Of a DNA stretch of 64,000 nucleotides, positions 45,421-53,034 are shown in pieces. The position numbers were made by a program, and so were the translations under genes. Numbering within the stretch: position 1 is the first letter of the stretch; each line of letters starts with the position of its first letter. The notes under the pieces are model-generated. The model had not been told where the DNA came from. It did no database searches and was given only the letters and a program-made list of their open reading frames with translations. Origin of the DNA: JBBQYD01 sp942493075 (GTDB taxonomy: Bacteria > Verrucomicrobiota > Verrucomicrobiia > Limisphaerales > UBA8199); NCBI GenBank assembly GCA_942493075.1, contig OW818681.1, positions 3,162,001 through 3,226,000 on the forward strand, written 5' to 3'.

Positions 45421-45485
45421 TTGAAAATTTCCTTGTGCCCCCTATATGTAGGGTCTAGAGTGCGCTCGTTCCCCTACTAATGGGG
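45421..45485 (+). promoter_or_regulatory. nrdJ promoter with two NrdR-box-like palindromes
   Basis: TTGAAA (45421-45426) and TATATG (45443-45448) are a plausible -35/-10 pair with a 16-base spacer. The -10 region lies inside a near-palindrome CCCTATATGTAGGG (45440-45453). A second related element, CCCTACTAATGGGG (45472-45485), starts 32 bases later, three helical turns away. NrdR sites come as paired, partly palindromic TATATGTAG-like boxes at this spacing over the promoters of ribonucleotide reductase genes. The downstream gene is exactly such a gene. nrdR itself is not in the window. Confidence 0.6.
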
Positions 45486-45607
45486 TTGTGACCAGCCCAA
45501 CAGCCCGGCTGGTTTATTCGTTATTACGACAAAATTGATGTTTTAACGGCTGATAAATTTGTTACAACAAGGTCGAACCTAAGTTCGTTTTAGCCCAGAG
45601 GAAAGCC

Positions 45608-48600
45608 ATGATCGACTCGAATTCAGAAGTGCTATCTGCCGGTCCCAGAACCACCACCACACGCAAGGAAGTTAAGACTGCTCGTCGCAGCCAACGGAGC
45701 GCCGCGCCGTCACGCGCCCGCCGGTTAGAGTTGGAGCGGGTTTTCAGCACTGAAGGAGTCGATCCTTTTTCACAGGTTGAGTGGGACAAACGGACGGCTG
45801 AAATCGCGGACGACTCGGGCAAGGTGATCTTTAAGCAGGAAAACGTCGAAGTTCCGAAATCCTGGTCGCAACTTGCCACAAAGGTAGTCGTTTCGAAATA
45901 TTTCTACGGCGAACAGCACACCCCTGAGCGCGAAGTTTCGGTTCGGCAGTTGATCCATCGGATTTGTCGGACCATTGCCAACTGGGGTGTCAAAGATGGC
46001 TATTTTGACAAAGCCCAGGGTGAGGTCTTCTACAACGAATTGGTTTGGCTCTGCCTGAACCAGTATGGCGCGTTCAATTCTCCTGTGTGGTTCAACGTGG
46101 GTCTCTACCACGAGTATCATGTCGGGAACACTTCGAGCCGGGGCAACTGGTTCCCCAATCCGAAGACAGGCCAAGCCGAGCGCGCCCGCACTCAGTACGA
46201 GTATCCCCAATGCAGCGCCTGCTTCATCCAATCGGTCGATGACAACATGGAGTCCATCATGCAATTGGCCTACAGCGAGGCCATGCTGTTCAAGTTCGGC
46301 TCCGGCACCGGCACGGACCTAAGCCCAATCCGGTCCAGCAAAGAAAAGCTCAGCGGCGGTGGACGCCCGAGCGGTCCCCTTTCCTTCCTGAAGGTCTATG
46401 ACCAGGTGGCGAATGTGGTCAAGAGCGGTGGCAAGACCCGCCGTGCGGCCAAAATGAACACCCTGCGCGATTGGCATGGCGATATCGAAGAATTCATCGA
46501 TGCCAAGCAGAAGGAAGAACGCAAAGCATGGGCGCTGATCGAGCAAGGTTACGATGGTTCTTACAACGGCGATGCTTACGGCAGCGTCATGTATCAGAAC
46601 GAAAACCTGTCCGTCCGCGTTAGCGATGAGTTCATGCAGGCGGCGGTCGATGGCCGTGAATGGTGGACCAAGACGGTTCTCACCGGCAAGCCGCTTGAAA
46701 AGAAAGACGCTTCGACCCTCCTGCGCAAAATCGCCGAAGGCACGTGGACCTGCGGTGACCCGGGCCTGCAATATGATGGTGCTGTTCAGAAATGGCACAC
46801 GTGCAAAGGCACCGAACCCATTCACTCCACCAATCCCTGCTCTGAATACGTGTTCTTGAATAACACGGCCTGCAACCTTGCCTCCTTGAACCTCATGAAG
46901 TTCAAGAATGAAGATGGCACGTTCAACGTGGACCGCTTCAAAGCCGCAGTGCGGATCTTCATCACAGCCCAGGAAATCCTGGTGGACAACGCCAGCTATC
47001 CCACCAAGGAAATCGCTGAAAACTCCCATTTGTTCCGCACACTCGGCTTGGGCTTTGCCAATCTCGGGTCGCTGATCATGAGCTACGGTTTGCCCTACGA
47101 TTCCAACGAAGGCCGGGCTTTGGCTGGCGCTCTCACGGCTTTGCTCACCGGCGAATCGTACGAGCAATCGGCTGAATTGGCCCGCGTGATGGGTCCGTTC
47201 GCCGGATACAAAGACGCCCGTTGCGCACACGTCTCCAAGCCGCTCGCCAAAGATAACGTGGACTCGATGCTGGCCGTCATTCGCGCGCACCGCAGTGCGG
47301 TCGAACAGATTCAGCCCAGCGAAGATTTTAATTACCTTAAGCAAGAAGCCCGTCGCGTTTGGGATGGCGCTCTGGAGCGCGGCCTCCAATATGGCTATCG
47401 CAACGCCCAGGTCACTGTGCTCGCGCCTACGGGAACCATCGCGTTCCTGATGGACTGCGATACCACCGGCATTGAGCCTGACATCGCGCTGATCAAATAC
47501 AAACTGCTCGCGGGCGGCGGCATGCTCAAGATCGTGAACCGCACTGTCCCTGAAGGTCTGCGCCGCTTGGGCTACACCCAGCAGGAGATCCAAAAGATTG
47601 TGGCCCACGTCGAGAAGTTCGACACCATCGAAGACGTCGAAGAAGACGGCAAGAAGGTCGCCAGCGGGTTGAAGCCGGAACATCTGCCGGTGTTCGACTG
47701 TGCGTTTAAACCGTTCAAAGGCAAGCGAAGCATCGGTTATCTCGCGCATCTGCAAATGATGGGAGCGGCCCAACCGTTCATCAGCGGCGCCATTTCGAAA
47801 ACCGTCAACATGCCTAACGAGAGCACCGTGGAACAGATCCGCGATGCTTACGTGCAGGCATGGAAAATGGGACTCAAATGCGTTGCGATCTATCGCGATG
47901 GCTCGAAGCGTTCCCAGCCGTTGAACACACGCCGGAATGCGAATAAGCCCGAGGCCGGCAAGGATGCGGATCTCGGCCAGCGCATCAGCGAGTTGGAAAC
48001 GGAAGTTGAGAAGCTCCGTGAAGACGCCGGAAAACCGTTGCGCCGCCGTTTGTCCGACACACGCACGGCGATCACGCATAAATTTGATATCGCCGGACAC
48101 GAGGGTTACCTCACAGTCGGTTTGTTCGAGAACGGCCAACCCGGTGAACTGTTCATCACAATGGCCAAGGAAGGTTCTACTATTGGCGGCTTGATGGACA
48201 GCATCGGCACCCTCACGAGCCTGGCGCTTCAGTACGGCGTGCCGATGGAAGCCTTGGTTCGCAAATTTGCACATCAACGGTTCGAGCCGTCTGGCTTCAC
48301 CAAGAACCCGGAAATCCGGAATGCATCCTCCATCACCGACTATGTATTCCGCTGGCTGGCCATCCAGTTCGTGCCCGGTTATCGGGAAGCCAATTCACCG
48401 AATCGTAATCAGCCGGAACTGGCCATCCCCGGGCTGCTTGAAGAGGTAAAAAAAAAGGTAAACAGGCCGGTGCCTGAGCTGCTCCCGATCGCCGAAGATC
48501 ACGACGTGGTGGATATCAAGCCGGCGACCCCGGGCAATGGGAACGGTAAATCCCATGGCCACAGACCCGGCGAGCGAACGATCAAGACCTTGAGCGACTC

Positions 48601-48715
48601 GGTGGCGCATTTTCAACTCGATGCCCCCACCTGCCCTAACTGCGGCCATGTAGCCGTCCGCAACGGCGCCTGCTACAAATGCCTCAACTGCGGCGAAAGC
48701 CTGGGTTGCAGCTAG
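45608..48715 (+). CDS. nrdJ: Adenosylcobalamin-dependent ribonucleotide reductase (class II)
   Basis: A 1035-residue reductase that makes deoxyribonucleotides using coenzyme B12, so it works with or without oxygen. Visible core motifs are NSPVWFNVGLYHEYH, CSACFIQSVDDNMESIM, STNPCSEYVFLNNTACNLASLN and VLAPTGTIAFLMDCDTTGIEPD, the last with the catalytic cysteine-containing loop near it. The C-terminal region ends in two CxxC pairs (CPNCGHVAV, CYKCLNCGESLGCS) which may deliver reducing equivalents or bind zinc. Start is the ATG at 45608 with AGAGGAAA upstream. No second subunit gene is needed or present. The promoter carries NrdR-like boxes; no cobalamin riboswitch consensus is visible in the 296-bp leader region. 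Confidence 0.96.
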   Translation: MIDSNSEVLSAGPRTTTTRKEVKTARRSQRSAAPSRARRLELERVFSTEGVDPFSQVEWDKRTAEIADDSGKVIFKQENVEVPKSWSQLATKVVVSKYFYGEQHTPEREVSVRQLIHRICRTIANWGVKDGYFDKAQGEVFYNELVWLCLNQYGAFNSPVWFNVGLYHEYHVGNTSSRGNWFPNPKTGQAERARTQYEYPQCSACFIQSVDDNMESIMQLAYSEAMLFKFGSGTGTDLSPIRSSKEKLSGGGRPSGPLSFLKVYDQVANVVKSGGKTRRAAKMNTLRDWHGDIEEFIDAKQKEERKAWALIEQGYDGSYNGDAYGSVMYQNENLSVRVSDEFMQAAVDGREWWTKTVLTGKPLEKKDASTLLRKIAEGTWTCGDPGLQYDGAVQKWHTCKGTEPIHSTNPCSEYVFLNNTACNLASLNLMKFKNEDGTFNVDRFKAAVRIFITAQEILVDNASYPTKEIAENSHLFRTLGLGFANLGSLIMSYGLPYDSNEGRALAGALTALLTGESYEQSAELARVMGPFAGYKDARCAHVSKPLAKDNVDSMLAVIRAHRSAVEQIQPSEDFNYLKQEARRVWDGALERGLQYGYRNAQVTVLAPTGTIAFLMDCDTTGIEPDIALIKYKLLAGGGMLKIVNRTVPEGLRRLGYTQQEIQKIVAHVEKFDTIEDVEEDGKKVASGLKPEHLPVFDCAFKPFKGKRSIGYLAHLQMMGAAQPFISGAISKTVNMPNESTVEQIRDAYVQAWKMGLKCVAIYRDGSKRSQPLNTRRNANKPEAGKDADLGQRISELETEVEKLREDAGKPLRRRLSDTRTAITHKFDIAGHEGYLTVGLFENGQPGELFITMAKEGSTIGGLMDSIGTLTSLALQYGVPMEALVRKFAHQRFEPSGFTKNPEIRNASSITDYVFRWLAIQFVPGYREANSPNRNQPELAIPGLLEEVKKKVNRPVPELLPIAEDHDVVDIKPATPGNGNGKSHGHRPGERTIKTLSDSVAHFQLDAPTCPNCGHVAVRNGACYKCLNCGESLGCS

Positions 48716-48736
48716 GAACTTTTATATACTTTTACT

Positions 48737-48768
48737 CAGGAGCAGGAGTAATCCTGCTCCTGCTTTTT
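48737..48768 (+). terminator. Rho-independent terminator after nrdJ
   Basis: CAGGAGCAGGA (48737-48747) pairs with TCCTGCTCCTG (48752-48762), an 11-bp perfect stem with a GTAA loop, followed by CTTTTTG. It lies 21 bases after the nrdJ stop. Confidence 0.93.
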
Positions 48769-49183
48769 GCGTGCATAATGGTTGAAGCCGGATGAACGAC
48801 AAAGACGGCTGCAAGTCGAGTGCAGCGATGACCTCCCGTCACGTGCAGGCGAAAAGACGTTCAACCTTTATGCAGGGCTTCCGAATAGTTTGATGGAGGG
48901 TGATCAGAAAGCTTGAAACTCGAATTTTCAGTCAGGACCCTCTAGTCTGTTACCGATCTATTCTATCGGCCCACCTGCCGCCTGCAGGAGAGGGGCCAGC
49001 GCACATAGACGCTCTCGCTCATCGTTTGTAGTCTCTAAATTGCTTGCTTCCCATTTCCCGGTGTGTACAGTTCATTCAAGCACACCTATATGGGCATCAA
49101 GAACGCCATCTGCAAATCACAACTGGACTGCCCCTCTGCGAAATACGAATGAAACACCCTCACAAGCACCGCTCTTGAAATCT
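48769..49183. other. Gap of 415 bp at the left edge of the accessory block
   Basis: Between the nrdJ terminator and the ATPase gene. I see no tRNA, no inverted terminal repeat and no recognisable vapC remainder on either strand. The frame of the ATPase is open from 49040, but residues before 49184 look like non-coding sequence. The left junction of the island probably lies in this stretch; no target-site duplicate was found by eye. Confidence 0.4.
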
Positions 49184-50431
49184 ATGATGGAGACGAGACC
49201 TAGAATCACCTCGGTGTTCACCCCTCGTAACGCGGAGGTGAATCCCAAAATGTATATCGACCGCCCCATGCACCAGAAAGAGCTGAAACGAGCTGTCGAG
49301 GGCAGCATGCACGCAGTCCTCTCAGGTGAAAGTGGAGGGGGAAAGTCCTGGCTATACCGTTACGTTTCCGGGTCTGAAGGCTGGAAAACCTTCTACGCAA
49401 ACGCCGGAAACGCTGCGCGGTATAATAGCATCACGGCCACTATTCAGGCTGCAATCTCGGGCGACGGCGACAAAGAATTGACCGAGTACACGCAGACGCT
49501 CGGAGGCGAAGTCGGAGCGCTCGGATTTGGGGGAGCAATTGAGGCAACGCGGACGTATGCCGTTCGACCAAAGGAGGTTCTTCTCGATGCGTTCAAGATC
49601 GCACGCGAGAAGGCGGAGGACGCAGCCGCAGTTGTAGTTATCGACAACCTAGAAGCCATCTTCCAAAAACCCAACCTGATGGAGGAGCTTGGGAATATTA
49701 TTCTCCTTCTGGACGACCCAGATTACGCTCGATATCGAGTCAAGATTTTAATGATTGGTGTGCCTGCAGAGATTGTGGAGTATTACCAGAGAATCCCGAA
49801 TCTTGAAACGGTGGCAAATCGTATCGTCGAGACTCCCCTGGTAACGGGAATGAATTGGGGGCAAATAGAGGACTTTATACGCAGAGGCTTCGTGGCTCAG
49901 CTGAAAGTGGGGCTCACAGCAGAACAGGTGCACGAGATAGCAAAGCATGTTGAACTGGTCACGCTCGGGATAGCACAGCGCCTCCATGAGTATTCCGAGA
50001 TACTAGCGTACAATATCCACGACAGCGCATGGCAGTACGACCGTGGCTTGCTGGACAATGCCGACGAAAAGTTCCTGAAGAGTTGCCTTAAGAAGTCCTA
50101 TGCTGTTGTGGATAGCTTCATGAATGAACGGAAAACAAAAAACGGACGACGTAACCAAGTGCTTTTTGCCCTTGGAAAGATCAGCCTTTCTGAGTTTGAT
50201 GTCTACATGGTGGAAGAGCTAGTAAGGCAAGAGTTCCCAGAATCTACAAACGAAACGTCCTTGGCCATCAGCCAAATGATGGCTGAATTGGCATCAGGCG
50301 ACTCGCCTCTGCTTAGACGCGCCAGCAAAGGCAATTACAGATTTGCGGATCCTCGCTATCTAATGTGCATTAGGGTAATGCTAGGAAAGTCCTCTGACGA
50401 GTGCGTGTTCAAGCGGACCTGGCGGCGGTGA
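49184..50431 (+). CDS. AAA-type P-loop ATPase of an accessory (candidate defence) island
   Basis: About 415 residues from ATG at 49184 (a second ATG follows at 49187; the upstream open frame back to 49040 is low-quality). The Walker A loop is SGESGGGKSWL, the Walker B strand AAVVVIDNLEAIF, and a sensor-1-like stretch KILMIGVPAEIVEYY follows. The second half is helical, with a winged-helix-like pattern near residues 315-410. I do not recognise the exact family; it resembles Orc1/TniB-like AAA ATPases. It is followed, 228 bases later, by a DUF262/HNH gene in the same direction, so the two may act together, the ATPase controlling or loading the nuclease. Gene style differs from the housekeeping neighbours. 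Confidence 0.75.
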   Translation: MMETRPRITSVFTPRNAEVNPKMYIDRPMHQKELKRAVEGSMHAVLSGESGGGKSWLYRYVSGSEGWKTFYANAGNAARYNSITATIQAAISGDGDKELTEYTQTLGGEVGALGFGGAIEATRTYAVRPKEVLLDAFKIAREKAEDAAAVVVIDNLEAIFQKPNLMEELGNIILLLDDPDYARYRVKILMIGVPAEIVEYYQRIPNLETVANRIVETPLVTGMNWGQIEDFIRRGFVAQLKVGLTAEQVHEIAKHVELVTLGIAQRLHEYSEILAYNIHDSAWQYDRGLLDNADEKFLKSCLKKSYAVVDSFMNERKTKNGRRNQVLFALGKISLSEFDVYMVEELVRQEFPESTNETSLAISQMMAELASGDSPLLRRASKGNYRFADPRYLMCIRVMLGKSSDECVFKRTWRR

Positions 50432-50659
50432 GAAAGGATTCCCGCTCCGTATACGTGGAAACCCACGAGTCCGATGCAACGAGTGACCAAGCATGTTAAG
50501 GCCCCAGGCAATTCATACAAACCCTGCGGCTCCATTAATCCCGCAGTCACTCTTCGCTCCTAGCTTACAACAACCAACCGTAATCCATGACGTCGGCACT
50601 AAAGCAGTCCAACAAGCCGAAGCCCTCGCTTCTAGACTCTCAGCGCACTTCCGTTGATC

Positions 50660-52453
50660 ATGACCCCTATGAGCTATAAACCTCGCAGCTTATTTAGGAT
50701 ACTCGAAGATATTCAGCGTAATGAACTCCTTCTCCCGCACATCCAGCGTGCATTCGTGTGGGAAGACGAGCAGATGATTAGGCTTTTTGACAGCCTCATG
50801 CGGAATTACCCGGTTCAAACACTACTGTTTTGGCGTACCAGGGAGCACATAAAAGCTCGGAGGTTTATGATGGTAATTGACCGCGACGTCGAATTGTCGA
50901 CCCTTTATGAGGATCGCAAGACGCCGGCAGGCATCGAAAAAACTTTCGTGCTCGACGGGCAACAACGCATTCAGACCCTTCACGCGCTCTTTTGTGGTGG
51001 TGTTTCCATGCCCGACGGAAGCATTGCCGAGGCTTACTTTGATGTCACTTCCGGGGCCACCGAAATCGATGGTGGTGAACTGCTCCATTCCCTCGTTTTT
51101 TTCCCACCCCCCCAGTCTCTCCCTTTATACCGCATTCGAAACCTTGGGGAAGTCGATGCACAAAGGGATGCAAATTCAATTAGCGACGAAATTAATGATA
51201 AACTGGACGGCATTCTTACAGAGACATCGGAAACCCGGAAAACCAGAGAAAAGCTAGTCCGCAAGAACATCGGGCAACTCACGTCGCTGCTCCGAGAGGA
51301 CAAACATTTCTGGATAGAGGAGTTGGATGGGGTCGCAAGTGACTTTGCTTACCGCAAAATCCTAGACATCTTTGTTCGAGTCAACTCCGGCGGAACAAAA
51401 CTCACGGCCGCTGATCTCATGTTTGCGGCGATGAAGGAAGGCTGGGAAGATATCGAGGAGCACCTCGACCACACTGTAGAAATGCTGAACGACGGCAGGC
51501 TCTCGTTTGACTCCGATATGGCGCTTAAAGCTATGATTACGGCTCTTGGCGAAGGGGCGGAGCGAACTGCAGAGAAATTCACCGGTGCGAGGGGCGAGGC
51601 CCTCTTAGGAAGACTCAAGGCGCACTGGAAACAGTCAGAAGAAGCCTTCCAGCAACTGCGGGATTTCATCGAACAGGATCTCCGCCTTTTTTCTGATAAG
51701 ACTGTATCTTCATACAATGCGTTCATTCCTCTCTTCGATTACATCTTTCACCACCCGAAGCCGAGCGAGGCAGACCGAATCCTAATGCGAGCCTTCTTCT
51801 ACAAGGCCCAGCTTTTTGGCTGGTTTTCGGGATCGACTGATACAGTTCTTAATGCGCTTCACGGAATACTAGGTAATAGATCCCCAGACTTCCCCTTGTC
51901 AGCCGTGAAAGATTTCTTTAAAAACCGTTACGGCCAGGTTGAAATGGACGTCGTCACTCTAGAACAAAAAAGGCTTCGAGCTACCATTCTTTCCATGGTT
52001 TACATCGAGATGTGGGGGGCTTCGCCATTCAAAGTTCTCTACAAAGGAAACGAACCCCACATTGACCACATCTTTCCTCAAAGCATGCTTCGCTCCCGTT
52101 TGGGTCAAACCTCTGCTACTATAAACGACATTGGCAACCTCAGATTCCTGGGCGCGACGGACAATTGTCGCAAGCGTGCCGAACTCCCGGATTCCTACTT
52201 CTCTCGCCTGAAAGCTGCTGGCATTCAGATCGAGAGGCACCTTCTGATCTCAGAGTTTGCGGAGTCTCCTGAAAAGTTGCGATTTGATGAAAACACCTTC
52301 GCTCGTTTCAGGAAAGAGCGCCGGGCCAGAATATGGAGGCTCGCGAAAAGAATTGTAGATCCTGAAGTTCCCGAGCATCCTGAGCCCGGTCCTACCGTTC
52401 TGCCCCAGACAGCGACACCCAAGGTTACTATCACAATCCAAGGACCTAGCTAG
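50660..52453 (+). CDS. DUF262 and HNH-nuclease protein (GmrSD-like restriction endonuclease)
   Basis: About 597 residues. The N-terminal DUF262 (GmrS-like) domain has LLPHIQRAFVWEDEQMIRLFDSL (in outline), the DGQQR motif near residue 100 in FVLDGQQRIQTLHALF, and FVRVNSGGTKLTAADLMFA. The C-terminal part has an HNH (DUF1524/GmrD-like) nuclease: HIDHIFPQSML near residue 468 and NDIGNLRFLGATDNCRKRAELP after it. GmrSD enzymes are type IV restriction systems that cleave glucosylated hydroxymethylcytosine phage DNA; here both halves are fused. An open frame starts with TTG at 50654; ATG at 50660 is chosen. A 228-bp gap separates it from the ATPase gene. Substrate specificity is not known. Confidence 0.88.
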   Translation: MTPMSYKPRSLFRILEDIQRNELLLPHIQRAFVWEDEQMIRLFDSLMRNYPVQTLLFWRTREHIKARRFMMVIDRDVELSTLYEDRKTPAGIEKTFVLDGQQRIQTLHALFCGGVSMPDGSIAEAYFDVTSGATEIDGGELLHSLVFFPPPQSLPLYRIRNLGEVDAQRDANSISDEINDKLDGILTETSETRKTREKLVRKNIGQLTSLLREDKHFWIEELDGVASDFAYRKILDIFVRVNSGGTKLTAADLMFAAMKEGWEDIEEHLDHTVEMLNDGRLSFDSDMALKAMITALGEGAERTAEKFTGARGEALLGRLKAHWKQSEEAFQQLRDFIEQDLRLFSDKTVSSYNAFIPLFDYIFHHPKPSEADRILMRAFFYKAQLFGWFSGSTDTVLNALHGILGNRSPDFPLSAVKDFFKNRYGQVEMDVVTLEQKRLRATILSMVYIEMWGASPFKVLYKGNEPHIDHIFPQSMLRSRLGQTSATINDIGNLRFLGATDNCRKRAELPDSYFSRLKAAGIQIERHLLISEFAESPEKLRFDENTFARFRKERRARIWRLAKRIVDPEVPEHPEPGPTVLPQTATPKVTITIQGPS

Positions 52454-52568
52454 CACTCCGTGACAGTGACCAATTACCATCGATTAGCCGAACGTCCTGG
52501 TATTGCCGTCGCACCTGCCCTGTGTGCGCCAGAGCAATCAGCATGTTGGCGTCGAGAAAGCACCTCAA
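52446..52568 (-). pseudogene. vapC: Truncated vapC (PIN-domain toxin) fragment
   Basis: Directly after vapB on the minus strand, a TTG start at 52568 overlaps the vapB stop by 3 bases and opens a frame reading LRCFLDANMLIALAHTGQV. This is a typical PIN-domain N-terminus, with its first metal-binding Asp in LDAN. The frame stops after 40 codons, inside the 3' end of the DUF262/HNH gene, where a full toxin needs about 130-145 residues with three more acidic residues. The rest of the toxin is absent, so the toxin gene has been cut where the accessory block joins. Confidence 0.72.
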
Positions 52569-52816
52569 GGGAAACCGGCCATGGCAGCCTGCACATCTGC
52601 GCTCGTTACTCTGACTCCTGCCGGGGACTGCGTAATCCGCAATCCAGTCGCCGGATCAGTGACCAGCTTAGAACGCTCCCGATTGCTTTGCTCCGGGGTG
52701 AGAACAATGGACTGGTCTTGCACCTTGCAGGTGAACTTTGCACCGGGTTTCAGTCGGAGTCGCATCCGCACTTGCTTCGGCAGCACCACCTGGCCTTTGC
52801 TGGATAACGTCACCAT
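52565..52816 (-). CDS. vapB: AbrB/SpoVT-family antitoxin (VapB-like)
   Basis: An 83-residue DNA-binding antitoxin. The N-terminal swapped-hairpin AbrB fold reads VTLSSKGQVVLPKQVRMRLRL, and the C-terminal half (LRITQSPAGVRVTSADVQAAM, in outline) should bind the toxin. AGGAT lies just before the start codon. It is the first gene of what was a vapBC pair; the toxin gene after it is broken, so the antitoxin is a relic or acts alone as a repressor of its promoter. The 218-bp region to its right (52817-53034) holds no gene I can support. Confidence 0.85.
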   Translation of the reverse strand: MVTLSSKGQVVLPKQVRMRLRLKPGAKFTCKVQDQSIVLTPEQSNRERSKLVTDPATGLRITQSPAGVRVTSADVQAAMAGFP

Positions 52817-53034
52817 ATCCTACTGTCTTACGTTTCCGGAGGTAAGCCAATTGGAAATCTGGAGAGCCGAATTGGTAGCAGGACGATTGAAACCACTCGG
52901 CTAGCCCGCCACCAGGCCGTTGATCCGGCAATTGTTCATCCTATCTTTCATCTGCGATCATCTGAGCCATCTGTGGATGAATTCAGAAGTTCGTCCACGG
53001 ACAGGCAGGCCTGCAATGCAGTCGAGATCAACGA

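Noticed and set aside
45369..45607. Adenosylcobalamin riboswitch before nrdJ
   Set aside because: The conserved B12 box and core segments are not visible; only NrdR-like boxes and small hairpins were seen.
46319..48277. A 652-codon open frame on the minus strand across nrdJ
   Set aside because: It is an antisense shadow of a certain gene in GC-rich DNA; the translation shows no domain or signal and codon choice follows nrdJ.
48769..49183. Left half of vapC or an att site beyond the island
   Set aside because: Neither strand shows PIN-domain residues or a repeat matching the right junction.
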